64,000 bases of DNA, from the NCBI GenBank assembly GCA_040216555.1, contig JAVJOW010000038.1, forward strand, positions 310,001 through 374,000, written 5' to 3'. Position 1 is the first letter of the stretch. Each line of letters begins with the position of its first letter. This DNA is from Arenibacter sp040216555 (GTDB lineage Bacteria; Bacteroidota; Bacteroidia; Flavobacteriales; Flavobacteriaceae). Of this stretch, positions 52,300 to 61,658 are shown in pieces. Position numbers and translations under genes: made by a program. The notes below the pieces were generated by a model that did no database searches, was not told the DNA's origin, and worked only from the letters and a program-made list of their open reading frames with translations.

Positions 52300-52956
52300 T
52301 TAATTCATGTTCATTTTTTCTTTGAAAATGAATTTTCCAAAGTCGAGCATACTTTTAAGCGGCGCAATATTTAAAACATCGAAACTGGTGTTGACCGATT
52401 TCTCTATGAAGATGTCGGTCTTTTCAAAAGCAGCTGAGGTGTCTTCCATCCAGAACTTAATGGTCAATAACAATTGCAACCAAGCCGATTCTTGCAGTGC
52501 GCGTCGTTGAATTTTATCTATTTGTTCCTGTTTTATGTCCAAAGTTTCTATGTCCAATTCTTCAATGTAGGAGGTAAAAGATCTTTTGAAATCTGAAAGA
52601 ACTGTTAGTCCCTTAAGTCCGTTTTTATGGCGATCCAGGGCGTATATAACATAACTTCTATTGGCCGTTAAATTTTCAAAAAAGGTGAAATAAAAACTTA
52701 ACAGTTTATTCCGGGCATCAAAGGATTTATAATCTTCGCTTTTTTCCAAAACGGTAATGGTATTCTTAAAAAAGGCTTCGAAAATATGTTTTTCAATGGC
52801 TTCAAACGAACCAAAAAGATTATAGAATTTAGACTCTTCAAAGTTGTTGGCTTTTGCAAAGGCATAAACCGATTTGGGGTTTTCATTATGTTCAAGGACA
52901 TAATCCATATAAGATGAAATGATGTCGTTTTCTGTTATTGTTCTCTTTTTTGCCAT
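52300..52956 (-). CDS. TetR family transcriptional regulator
   Basis: A 218-residue regulator. The N-terminal helix-turn-helix (residues 8-55, including SVYAFAKANNFEESKFYNLFGSFEAIEKHIF) is typical TetR; the rest is the helical ligand-binding domain. It leads the operon tetR-ABC1-flavin reductase-SDR. The palindrome TTGTAC-G-GTACAA overlaps its -7 element, fitting auto-repression. The TGTTTAA dyad lies further upstream. The ligand is unknown. Confidence 0.88.
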   Translation of the reverse strand: MAKKRTITENDIISSYMDYVLEHNENPKSVYAFAKANNFEESKFYNLFGSFEAIEKHIFEAFFKNTITVLEKSEDYKSFDARNKLLSFYFTFFENLTANRSYVIYALDRHKNGLKGLTVLSDFKRSFTSYIEELDIETLDIKQEQIDKIQRRALQESAWLQLLLTIKFWMEDTSAAFEKTDIFIEKSVNTSFDVLNIAPLKSMLDFGKFIFKEKMNMN

Positions 52957-52965
52957 GACTTTATA

Positions 52966-52978
52966 TTGTACGGTACAA
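52966..52978. promoter_or_regulatory. Probable TetR operator
   Basis: Perfect 13-base dyad TTGTAC-G-GTACAA, ending 10 bases before the tetR start codon and overlapping the -7 element (TATCTTGT on the minus strand, 52975-52982). The placement is that of a repressor site. Confidence 0.6.
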
Positions 52979-53017
52979 GATACAAAATGTTTAATGTTTG
53001 TAATTAAATATTAAACA
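52975..53017 (-). promoter_or_regulatory. Promoter and activator-type dyad of the tetR operon
   Basis: Minus strand: TGTTTAA (53011-53017), 16 bases, TTAAACA (52988-52994), TTTTG, then TATCTTGT as the -7 element. Same dyad, spacing and downstream block TTAAACATTTTGTA as in front of the folE operon. Confidence 0.7.
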
Positions 53018-53233
53018 AAATTTAACTTGATTTTAGGGTATTAAGCTTGCAAAGCCTGTAAAAGGCCTTGATTATAATTTTAAAACTTAATAAAATGGCT
53101 GCTTTCCTGAGAGCTGGGTCCTTATCCTTGGATAAAAATTTGGGTAGTGGGAATTACTTCCTATACTGGTTTGCGTAGAAATGGTGGTGGCAGCATTTGC
53201 AAAGGATTCGAAATTTATGGCAATATTGGATTG

Positions 53234-54133
53234 TTAAAGATTTTGGACCAATTGATCTATTTGGGAAAAGGCAACAATCGTCTTGGGTAAATCTTTTTGA
53301 TTTATTTCTTGGAGCATTTTTCCTAATATCCAAAGCTCGGAAGTAGTGTCTTTAAGTAACATTTCGTGAAAATCATTTAGATATGCCATAATGTTTTCCT
53401 TGTCCGGTTGTACTGTAAAATAGGAAACGAATACTATATTATCATATAGTGGCACTAAGTCCTTTAAACTGAAAATTGGGATGCTTTGTCCAAGAAAAAT
53501 AGCCTGATAGCCTTTTGATAGGATTTCATAATTCAGGAACATTAGCCCCAATTCATGTACCTCATTGTCCGGAAGATACAGAACAAAGGTTTTGGAGGCA
53601 TTGGTGGGGGTGCTATTTTGCAACTTTTCGGTATTTACCAAAATCTTTTGTTTTATCAGGGCGCAAATAAAATGTTCATGGGAGGGCGTAATGGTGTCAG
53701 TTTGCCATAGCAGTCCTACTTCGTTTAGAAATGGGATAAAATCTTCAAAGAAGATTTCCCTAAAAGATTTTTCTTTTAAAAGTTCATTATAAGTCTTAAC
53801 GAATAGTGTCTGATCAAAATTCATCATGGACATTTTAAAGGAATTTAAAACATGTCCGTTATTGCTTTGTTCCGAAACCAAATTTCTTACAGCTTCCGGA
53901 ATTTTATCCTCACCTAGTTGCGAGATCTTTGAAATCTTATAACCGTTATTGTAGAGAAAAGTAACATTAAGAAGCTTCTGTAGGTTCTCTAAATCATAAC
54001 ATCTTATGTTGGTATCCGTTCTGTTAGGTTGAAAAAGATTGTAGCGCTTTTCCCATATGCGAATGGTATGGGCCTTTATACCGGAAAGATTTTCAAGATC
54101 TTTTATGCTAAAGTTACTCTTAACGTTGTTCAT
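53234..54133 (-). CDS. MerR family regulator with B12-binding domain, CarH/LitR-type photoreceptor
   Basis: A 299-residue regulator; ATG at 54133 begins MNNVKSNFSIKDLENLSGIKAHTIRIWEKRY, the MerR helix-turn-helix (residues 9-75). A helical cap follows, with the light-sensing motif W-x9-E-H exactly spaced (LLWQTDTITPSHEHF, near residue 144), then a cobalamin-binding Rossmann domain with N-E-V-H-E-L-G, whose His is the expected lower cobalt ligand (near residue 191). CarH and LitR use adenosylcobalamin to stay DNA-bound in the dark and release it in light. All key residues are present. It faces two operons controlled by a shared dyad. The start codon overlaps a degenerate copy, suggesting self-control. 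Confidence 0.9.
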   Translation of the reverse strand: MNNVKSNFSIKDLENLSGIKAHTIRIWEKRYNLFQPNRTDTNIRCYDLENLQKLLNVTFLYNNGYKISKISQLGEDKIPEAVRNLVSEQSNNGHVLNSFKMSMMNFDQTLFVKTYNELLKEKSFREIFFEDFIPFLNEVGLLWQTDTITPSHEHFICALIKQKILVNTEKLQNSTPTNASKTFVLYLPDNEVHELGLMFLNYEILSKGYQAIFLGQSIPIFSLKDLVPLYDNIVFVSYFTVQPDKENIMAYLNDFHEMLLKDTTSELWILGKMLQEINQKDLPKTIVAFSQIDQLVQNL

Positions 54134-54156
54134 ATATTTTTTAAAAAGATTAAACA
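54127..54156 (-). promoter_or_regulatory. Degenerate copy of the TGTTTAA-N16 dyad over the regulator start
   Basis: Minus strand: TTTTGTTTAAT (exact half TGTTTAA at 54150-54156), 16 bases, then ATGAACA (54127-54133; five of seven match TTAAACA), which includes the start codon of the regulator. Same spacing as the two strong sites. Confidence 0.45.
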
Positions 54157-54334
54157 AAAATATCATTTTTATATTTTATTTCAAAGTTTCTTGAGACCTT
54201 TAATTTAAGGGGTCCTTGCTTGTAGTTTTATCGTGTGCCAGTTATTTTCCTAGGGAATATTTCCTGAAAACAGAATATTCCAATATTTGCTGTAGCCATG
54301 GCAAATCGTATCTTTATGGCTGAACAATTATGTA

Positions 54335-56560
54335 TTGAAATCATACAGCCAAATCATTTTCAATAATTTTAGGGAACTGCTGCACTTTTTGAAAAGTACC
54401 AATTTCTCTAAGGCCATTCTGATTGCCATTGCGGTTACGGTACCTATTTTACTTTCCATTAGATGGGGACATTTAGAAATTGGACTTGCGCTTTGCTTTG
54501 GAGCCTTTTGGAGTTCGCCCAGTGATGTGAGCGGTAATTTTCGTCATAAGAAGTATGGGATCTTGTTTTCTGTATTCCTGATAATGTTGGTAAGTTTTAT
54601 CGGGGGTTATTTGAAGTTCCAAACGTGGTTATTAATCCCCGTTTTGGGGCTTCTGACTTTTGCAATCGCCTTTATTTCGGTCTATGGATTTCGGGCTTCC
54701 CTAATCAGTTTTTCCGGCTTGCTGGCCCAGGTATTGAGTTTCGCCCATGAAGCGCTGGAACTCGAAATTTATGAATACGCACTTTTAATAGGTGCCGGTG
54801 GACTATGGTATTTGCTATTGGCAGTTCTTTGGTACCGCATAAACCCCAAGGCGCAGACCGAGGAACTTTTTTGGGAAACTTATAGGCTCACAGCTGAATT
54901 TTTGGAGACTCGGGCTAAATTGGTAGGACCGAAGAAGGATCGAATGGAATTGCAATCCAAATTATATGAAATTCAAAGTAAGTTAATTGAGCATCACGAA
55001 ACCCTAAGGGAAATTTTACTTCTGTCAAGGAAAAGCTCTGGAAGATCTAGTTATCAGGCCAAGAGGCTTTTGATTTTTGTTGAATTGATAGATATGCTTG
55101 AAACCGCTATTGCCAATCCTGTCAATTATGATAAAATGGATGCTCTTTTTGGCGACCACCCGGAGTTTATTGAGAGCTTTCAGAATCTGATATTTGAAAT
55201 GGCCAGTCAATTAAGGATAATCGCCGAGTTGGGAACCGACCATAGCAAGTTTCCCAAAAACTCCAAATTGGCGCAATATTTTGGGAAGGTGGAAAATGAA
55301 ATAGCGCGCTTTAGGAAAGAAACGGGCACGGAAGATTATGAGGGCTTTCTCATGCTTCAAAACCTTTTGCAATATCTGGAAAAACAATTTGAAAAGCTTA
55401 AAAAGATAAAATGGCTTCTGGGGAATCCGGATATGGGTTCGGTGGATTTGGTAGATCAGGCCGCTGCCAAACGTTTTATAGTGGCCCAAGATTACGATCC
55501 CAAACTATTGCTGAGCAACTTTAGTTTTAGGTCTGCCATATTTAAACATTCCTTAAGGTTGTCAGTGACCGTTATGATAGGATATGCCCTAGGTAACTTT
55601 TTCGATTTTCAAAATCCGTATTGGATACTTTTAACTATAATTGTAATAATGCGGCCCAGTTACGGACTTACCAAATCCCGAACGAAGGATAGAATTATTG
55701 GAACTCTTTTAGGTGGTGCTATTGCAACTGGTTTTGTTTTTTTTATACAGAATCCCTATATCTTTGGGGCCTTGGGAGTGGTGTCATTGGTTATTGCCTT
55801 TTCAATGGTTCAGAAAAATTATAGGGCTGGGGCAACATTCATAACACTTACAGTTGTATTCGTTTACGCCATTATTCGTCCCGATGTGATAACCGTTATA
55901 CAGTATAGAATACTGGATACGCTGATCGGTGCTGGACTGTCCTTTGTGGCCATGTTGTGGATTTTGCCGGCTTGGGGATTCATGGAGATTCGGGAGCAAA
56001 TAGAAAATAGTGTCAAGGCCAATAGAGCGTTTCTTGACCAAATTGCCCGTTATTACCAACAAAAGGGTAAGGTGACTACCACCTATAAGGTGTCCCGCAA
56101 GGACGCTTTTGTAGAAACTTCCAACCTTAGTTCGGCCTTTCAAAGAATGGCCCAAGAACCTGTATCCAAACAAAAAAATCTGGATAAAATATATGAACTG
56201 GTTGTGCTGAACCATACATTTCTTTCGTCTTTGGCATCATTCAGTACTTATATCCAAAATAATCCTACCACTGAAGCTTCGTTAAAATTTAAAAATTTTA
56301 TTGCTGAAATTGATGAGAATTTGGAGCAGGTACTTCTTGCTTTGGAGGGTTCTACATCAGCTATGGACCAGCAAGGCTATCAATCCCCAAAGGAACAGCT
56401 TCCTACCTTTGTACCGCAGAATATTGAGCTTTCCTCTAAGTTTGATGTAAAACTGGAGCGCGAACTTCAGGAAGCCCATTTGGTTACTGAACAATTGCAT
56501 TGGCTATTTTCCTTAAGTGGAAAAATGTTAAGGCTAGTCTCAAAAATTGAGTTTGAATAG
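54335..56560 (+). CDS. FUSC family membrane protein (YccS/YhfK-like)
   Basis: A 741-residue inner-membrane protein with two hydrophobic blocks: about residues 22-165 (six helices, SKAILIAIAVTVPILLSIRWG) and about 395-545 (SFRSAIFKHSLRLSVTVMIGYALGN, PYWILLTIIVIMRPSYGLTKSRTKDRIIGT), with soluble helical regions between and after. The RPSYGLTKSRTKDRIIGT block is the FUSC hallmark. The family relates to aromatic acid efflux (AaeB) and similar exporters. No ATG precedes the first helix in frame; the TTG at 54335 gives the best start. Confidence 0.88.
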   Translation: MKSYSQIIFNNFRELLHFLKSTNFSKAILIAIAVTVPILLSIRWGHLEIGLALCFGAFWSSPSDVSGNFRHKKYGILFSVFLIMLVSFIGGYLKFQTWLLIPVLGLLTFAIAFISVYGFRASLISFSGLLAQVLSFAHEALELEIYEYALLIGAGGLWYLLLAVLWYRINPKAQTEELFWETYRLTAEFLETRAKLVGPKKDRMELQSKLYEIQSKLIEHHETLREILLLSRKSSGRSSYQAKRLLIFVELIDMLETAIANPVNYDKMDALFGDHPEFIESFQNLIFEMASQLRIIAELGTDHSKFPKNSKLAQYFGKVENEIARFRKETGTEDYEGFLMLQNLLQYLEKQFEKLKKIKWLLGNPDMGSVDLVDQAAAKRFIVAQDYDPKLLLSNFSFRSAIFKHSLRLSVTVMIGYALGNFFDFQNPYWILLTIIVIMRPSYGLTKSRTKDRIIGTLLGGAIATGFVFFIQNPYIFGALGVVSLVIAFSMVQKNYRAGATFITLTVVFVYAIIRPDVITVIQYRILDTLIGAGLSFVAMLWILPAWGFMEIREQIENSVKANRAFLDQIARYYQQKGKVTTTYKVSRKDAFVETSNLSSAFQRMAQEPVSKQKNLDKIYELVVLNHTFLSSLASFSTYIQNNPTTEASLKFKNFIAEIDENLEQVLLALEGSTSAMDQQGYQSPKEQLPTFVPQNIELSSKFDVKLERELQEAHLVTEQLHWLFSLSGKMLRLVSKIEFE

Positions 56561-56749
56561 AAGCTTCACAGAAAGCTATTAGCGGTTGTTGGTGGATCAA
56601 GTGGAGAAAATTGGGCTCGGATAGTTCCTTGTTTTATAATGAATGGCGTCCTATGTAATTGACCTATAATAATTGCTTGTCCTTCGCAATTTAAAGCATT
56701 TATGTATTTTTACATTTATGACATTTCTGTTAACTCACATTTAAATTTT

Positions 56750-58057
56750 ATGATCAAAAGAATTATTCTGACACCCTTTCAAAAATTCGTAAAAATTGAA
56801 AGTTTAAGTGGTATCCTATTATTTAGTGCTACACTTATTGCCATGATTTGGGCAAATTCCGGGTTTAGTGATTCCTACAATTCCTTATGGCAATATAAAA
56901 TAGGCATCGGCTCTGAAACTTTCCAACTCACAAAACCTCTTATTCTTTGGATCAACGACGGACTCATGGCTTTATTTTTCTTTCTGATCGGATTGGAAAT
57001 TAAAAGGGAGCTTCTGATTGGGGAACTTAACGGATTGCGAAAAGCAATGTTTCCTTTGTTCGCGGCAATAGGGGGAATGATATTTCCTTTGTTGTTGTTT
57101 CTGTTCTTAAATGATTCGCCCCAAACGGTCCAAGGATGGGGTATTCCCATGGCAACCGATATTGCTTTTTCTTTAGCCATCTTGAAACTCTTAGGGGATA
57201 GGGTTCCTCTAAGCCTTAAAATATTCCTTACTGCCTTCGCCATAGTAGACGATTTGGGAGCCGTAATGGTAATTGCTATTTTTTATAGCGGTGGGGTTGA
57301 TTGGCAATTAATATCATATGCATTGATTCCTTTGCTAATACTCTCCTTTCTCGGGTATAAGGGAATCTATTCCAAGTACTGGACAGTAATTCTTGGGATC
57401 ATAATTTGGGTACTTTTTTTAAAGTCGGGTATACATCCAACTATAGCGGGTGTACTTGTTGCTTTTACCGTGCCAATTCGGCAAAAGATAGATATGCATT
57501 ATTTTAAGGAGAACTTATCCAAAATAATGGCTGGTATTGCCCAATCCAATAACGAGAATGTTCCGGTCCTGTCCAATGAACAAATAGGACATATGGACGA
57601 CCTGGAAGATTTGACCGATAAATTTACATCGCCACTGCAAAAATTAGAGCATCGACTTCATGGTTGGGTAGCTTATTTTATTATGCCCATTTTTGCTTTG
57701 GCCAATGCAGGAGTCGTCTTTGGCACTAATATGGAATTGAATACCCCACTTATGCTGAACATTGCCATAGCCTTGTTTTTGGGGAAATTGGTGGGTGTTA
57801 CATTTTTATCTTGGATAGGGGTTAAATTAACGATTGTGGAATTGCCAGAGAACATTAATTTTCTCCAAATTTCGGGAATAGCTATTTTGGCCGGCGTTGG
57901 TTTTACCATGTCTATCTTTGTAGCCAACTTGGCATTTGCAAACAATCTTATATTCATGGATTCCGCCAAGGTTGGTATTTTAATTGGGTCTGTTGTTTCA
58001 GGTTTGGTGGGATATCTTGTGTTAAGGTGGAGTGGAGAAAAAGAAAAGGGCCAATAA
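56750..58057 (+). CDS. nhaA: Na+/H+ antiporter NhaA
   Basis: Exchanges external protons for internal sodium across the inner membrane, giving salt and alkali tolerance in a marine cell. The start at 56750 (MIKRIILTPFQKFVKIESLSG) is preferred over 56702. A 435-residue, twelve-helix protein. The ion-binding motifs are VDDLGAVMVIAIFYSGG (two Asp near residue 166) and MATDIAFSLAIL. WINDGLMALFFFLIGLEIKRE near residue 68 is the pH-sensor-type region. A short stem AGGGCC/GGCCCT covers its stop codon without a T run. Confidence 0.95.
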   Translation: MIKRIILTPFQKFVKIESLSGILLFSATLIAMIWANSGFSDSYNSLWQYKIGIGSETFQLTKPLILWINDGLMALFFFLIGLEIKRELLIGELNGLRKAMFPLFAAIGGMIFPLLLFLFLNDSPQTVQGWGIPMATDIAFSLAILKLLGDRVPLSLKIFLTAFAIVDDLGAVMVIAIFYSGGVDWQLISYALIPLLILSFLGYKGIYSKYWTVILGIIIWVLFLKSGIHPTIAGVLVAFTVPIRQKIDMHYFKENLSKIMAGIAQSNNENVPVLSNEQIGHMDDLEDLTDKFTSPLQKLEHRLHGWVAYFIMPIFALANAGVVFGTNMELNTPLMLNIAIALFLGKLVGVTFLSWIGVKLTIVELPENINFLQISGIAILAGVGFTMSIFVANLAFANNLIFMDSAKVGILIGSVVSGLVGYLVLRWSGEKEKGQ

Positions 58058-58103
58058 AGGCCCTATGTTTACCTATATATTTTGAAACCTCATTGAAAGC
58101 ATT

Positions 58104-59264
58104 TTAGACAAAGGAGGGCTGTTTCTTTTTTGTTTTTTTAGTTTTTAGTTTGTTGATCCAGATAAGGGTTCCTGTAATAGGCAAACTAGTGGCGATTAGG
58201 CAGGCAAAAAAGTAAATAATTTTAGAAAAGTTGCCGTATATAGTGCCCATATGTATAGGTTTGATCAAAGAGGTTATCTGAACGTTCAAAGGCTTTTCTG
58301 CAAAAAGTTCTTTATGTAGTAGGGCTCCATCCCTATCCAATACAAGCTTATCGGTTATGACAGGTGAAAATCTAGAATTATTGCTTTTGGTTATGTTATA
58401 CACCTCTTTGTCCGTAGCCGGGAAATTGATAGTAGTCTCACCTTCAAAATCCAACTCCTTGGACGTAAGCTGTAGTATCTCCTCAAAGGTTTTTTCCGTT
58501 GAACCGGGCTTTAGTGACGATTCAAATTTTGGACCACCATCGCGACCACCAAAAACTTTGGTGCCCAATACCTTGCTTCCAGCGTCGCGATACCATTCAA
58601 AGGACCAAAATAGCCCAGTGAGCGACATGATGACCAAAAAGATAGAGGCATAAAATCCAAGTGTATTGTGCAGGTCGTGGTTGATCCGCTTCCAGTTGGC
58701 ATTGAACTTAATTTTTAAGCCTGGCTTAAAATTCTTCCACTTCATCCTTTTAGGAAACCACAGGATAATACCACTGATCGCCATGAACAGAAAAATTAGG
58801 GTTGCAACACCCACGATAGGCCTTCCGACTTCGGTTTCCAATAATAACCACCTGTGCATTTTGAACATGGTTAGAAAGAATCCGTCCAAATTGGATTTTT
58901 GAACTTTTTGGTATTCTCCGGAATATGGGTCAACGAAATAGGTGGTGCCCCTTCTCTCCTGTGGAGAGGTTTTTATACTGAATTTTAGTGCTTCGTTCGT
59001 TTCTGCCGGGATGGTGACATTGCCAACGATGCCTTCCTTGGACAAGGATTCCGATAGTTCCTTCATGGAAAGGCGGCTTCCCGATGCATCGGCAACCACA
59101 AATTCTTTCGCAAACAGGGCTTTTATTTCCTCTTCAAAAGTTAAAACGGTGCCACTTATACAGACAAGGAATAATATAATTCCACTACCTATTCCCAGCC
59201 AAAGATGTGCATCGTTGATAAATTTTCTGAAGGTATATTTTTTAGCTTTTTTGGACATGTTCAA
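58104..59264 (-). CDS. PepSY-domain iron-uptake membrane protein (PiuB-like)
   Basis: A 386-residue inner-membrane protein with a PepSY-associated first helix (FINDAHLWLGIGSGIILFLVCISGTVLTFEEEI, about 14-46), a large periplasmic PepSY region (about 50-140), further helices (GVATLIFLFMAISGIILWFP; DLHNTLGFYASIFLVIMSLTGLFWSF) and a last helix (FFACLIATSLPITGTLIWI). Such proteins accompany siderophore receptors and probably reduce or strip iron from the siderophore. It is 15 bases downstream of the TonB receptor, in the same operon. Confidence 0.9.
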   Translation of the reverse strand: MNMSKKAKKYTFRKFINDAHLWLGIGSGIILFLVCISGTVLTFEEEIKALFAKEFVVADASGSRLSMKELSESLSKEGIVGNVTIPAETNEALKFSIKTSPQERRGTTYFVDPYSGEYQKVQKSNLDGFFLTMFKMHRWLLLETEVGRPIVGVATLIFLFMAISGIILWFPKRMKWKNFKPGLKIKFNANWKRINHDLHNTLGFYASIFLVIMSLTGLFWSFEWYRDAGSKVLGTKVFGGRDGGPKFESSLKPGSTEKTFEEILQLTSKELDFEGETTINFPATDKEVYNITKSNNSRFSPVITDKLVLDRDGALLHKELFAEKPLNVQITSLIKPIHMGTIYGNFSKIIYFFACLIATSLPITGTLIWINKLKTKKTKKKQPSFV

Positions 59265-59279
59265 ATTATTGGTGAGCTG

Positions 59280-61658
59280 TTACAGCGTATATCGTAATAT
59301 TCCTGCAAAGGATCTTGGATCGGTCTGGTTGATATAACTGGTACGATAGGCATTGTAACCAATTTGATCAAAAACATTGTTGACCATTAGCCTAACATCC
59401 CAATGATGGTTGAACTTATATCCAGCCTGAAAGTTGGTCAAGGTATAAGCTTCTACATTGAATGGTTTTTCATTGGGAACTATACCTTGATGGGTAACTG
59501 CCCCGGACGACCAATCGTTGATGGGCCTTTCTCCAGTGTAGTAAATACCGCCTCCCAATGAAAGTCCTTCCAGTGGACCTTGAAACTTATAGTCCAGATA
59601 TACATTGGCGGTGTGTTTAGGGGTGTTAAGTGGTGCAGAACCATAAACATAAGAGGTGTGTTCCTTGTACTGTGCATCAATGTAGGAGTAGCCGGCAACT
59701 GCGGTCAAGTTTTTCAAAATACGTCCGGTAAGTTCCACTTCTACTCCCTGTCTTTGATCGTTACCACCTTTTTGGTAATAGCCGGTAGCTACCCAGTTTT
59801 CATCGTACACGGGTAGGTTAATGTTCTTATTGTTGATTTTAAAAAGGGTCAGGTTAAATCGTAGACGGTCGGCAAGCCAACTCGTTTTTATACCAGCTTC
59901 CAATTGGTCATATCGTTCATTCCCCAGAGTTTCGCCATTGACACCTAGGCGTGCAGCTGTTCTGGGATAAGCACTATTGGTGTAGGAAGCAAAAACGTTA
60001 ATATTTTTAAAGGGATTAACTATAATGCCGCCGAGAGGACTAAAGGCATCACTTTTGTCATTTTCTACATCTGTAATGGTTTCCGTAGTACTATATCTAA
60101 TTCCCAAAAATGTTTTGAACCATTCTGTCCAGGAAACTACGTCCTGTGCTACAAGACCTAAGGATTTGCTTTCGGCGGCAGCGGGATACCCACTGTTGAG
60201 TGCCACATTGGGCAAAGTATTGGAATTGCTCTCAAAAACATTGATGGTGTCTATGGCACTAAGGGATTGGCTGTTTGTACTATATTTTGAAGTTCTATAG
60301 TCGAACCCCACCTGAAAGGTATGTTTTATGCTTCCAGTTTTAACCTTATCACCAATTAGATCTATCTGTAAAACACCGTTGTTATCGTTTCGGGTGGAGG
60401 TAGAGTAGCCTCTGGTGCGTAGATTGTATTGTTCTACATCATCTATGGAAATTACGCTTCCAAGACTGGCTCCTTTGTCGTCCAGTTTTAGATGGGATTT
60501 ATAAAAAGCGGTCTTTAAAGTAAGTTTGTCGTTCAACTGTCTATTGAAGCGCAGCGAATAGGTTGTGTTTTTGGTAAGTGAACGGTCGTTTTCGAATCCT
60601 AGAAACTGATTGGTAGGCAGATCATAAATGGCACTTACATCGTTGGATGCCAAATTGACGGTTCCCAGATCAGGGGTTCTGCTATCGTCAAAATGATCAA
60701 ACTCCAGCGTTATCTTCGTCCTGTCGTCTATTTTCCATTGTAGGGAAGGATTTATATAGATACGCTCGGAACTGACACCAGTCCTAAAACTATCTGCCCG
60801 TTCCAGGGCACCATTGATACGGAATGCTACGGATTGATTGTCGTCTATAGGGCCATAAATATCGAAGGTAGGCCTTACTTGCCCAAAACTGCCGAAGCGT
60901 TGGGTAACCGCTCCACCAAACTGGTATATGGGGGTCTTGGTTACAATATTGATCACCCCGCCCGGACTTCCCAAATCTGTGGCAACCCCTTGAGTAATGG
61001 ACGCTGCGCCTTTTAGCACCTGTATGTTGTCCACTCCCTGCATATCGGTTAAAATACCAACACCCCTAAAATCGGAATGTACCCTAACCCCATTCTTTAG
61101 GATGGGGATGCCTCTAAAACCTCGGGAAGACATACTCTCGCGTTTATTGCCATAAGTGGCAAAAGTATATACTCCGGGAACGTTTTTGGTGGCTTCTGAA
61201 ATGGTAAGGGCACCTTGATTGGTTATAAGTTTCTCTGAAATGACCGATATACTCTGAATCTGTTCGTAAGGCTCCAAGGGCAAACGTGTAAGGGCCTCTA
61301 TTTTGTCCGGGTGGGACATTCGTCTTCCAAATACCTCTACTTCGCTTAAGGCATTGTCCATATTAAGTTTAATAACAAGATTGTCAACTTGGGAAGAGGC
61401 TAGGTTTAAAGGAAATTTTATGGTCCTAAATCCGACGGAGCTCACTTTAATCTGCCATTCGCCATAAGGTATTTCGGTAAGGGTATACTGACCAAATTCA
61501 TCTGCCAAACCACCTTTTTTAAGGTTTTCTATAAAGACGTTGGCAAAAGAAATAGGATTGTTCTCACTATCAACTATTGTTCCACTAACGGTTCCATAAT
61601 TTTGGGCAAATATGGAGGTAGTTGCCAACAGATTGATAAATAGAAGTAAATTTTTCAT
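59280..61658 (-). CDS. TonB-dependent siderophore receptor
   Basis: A 792-residue outer-membrane receptor importing an iron-siderophore complex. Signal peptide (MKNLLLFINLLATTSIFAQ), a carboxypeptidase-D regulatory-like domain (about 22-105), plug domain (about 115-235; VPGVYTFATYGNKRESMSSRGFRG and GSPGGVINIVTKTP) and a 22-strand barrel ending in FAGILRYTL. The carboxypeptidase-like front domain is usual in Bacteroidota. A Fur-box-like palindrome lies about 70 bases upstream. Confidence 0.94.
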   Translation of the reverse strand: MKNLLLFINLLATTSIFAQNYGTVSGTIVDSENNPISFANVFIENLKKGGLADEFGQYTLTEIPYGEWQIKVSSVGFRTIKFPLNLASSQVDNLVIKLNMDNALSEVEVFGRRMSHPDKIEALTRLPLEPYEQIQSISVISEKLITNQGALTISEATKNVPGVYTFATYGNKRESMSSRGFRGIPILKNGVRVHSDFRGVGILTDMQGVDNIQVLKGAASITQGVATDLGSPGGVINIVTKTPIYQFGGAVTQRFGSFGQVRPTFDIYGPIDDNQSVAFRINGALERADSFRTGVSSERIYINPSLQWKIDDRTKITLEFDHFDDSRTPDLGTVNLASNDVSAIYDLPTNQFLGFENDRSLTKNTTYSLRFNRQLNDKLTLKTAFYKSHLKLDDKGASLGSVISIDDVEQYNLRTRGYSTSTRNDNNGVLQIDLIGDKVKTGSIKHTFQVGFDYRTSKYSTNSQSLSAIDTINVFESNSNTLPNVALNSGYPAAAESKSLGLVAQDVVSWTEWFKTFLGIRYSTTETITDVENDKSDAFSPLGGIIVNPFKNINVFASYTNSAYPRTAARLGVNGETLGNERYDQLEAGIKTSWLADRLRFNLTLFKINNKNINLPVYDENWVATGYYQKGGNDQRQGVEVELTGRILKNLTAVAGYSYIDAQYKEHTSYVYGSAPLNTPKHTANVYLDYKFQGPLEGLSLGGGIYYTGERPINDWSSGAVTHQGIVPNEKPFNVEAYTLTNFQAGYKFNHHWDVRLMVNNVFDQIGYNAYRTSYINQTDPRSFAGILRYTL

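Noticed and set aside
53021..53233. Open minus-strand stretch after the MerR stop codon
   Set aside because: Reads as Ser/Thr/Asn-rich sequence with no start codon or homology; probably non-coding.
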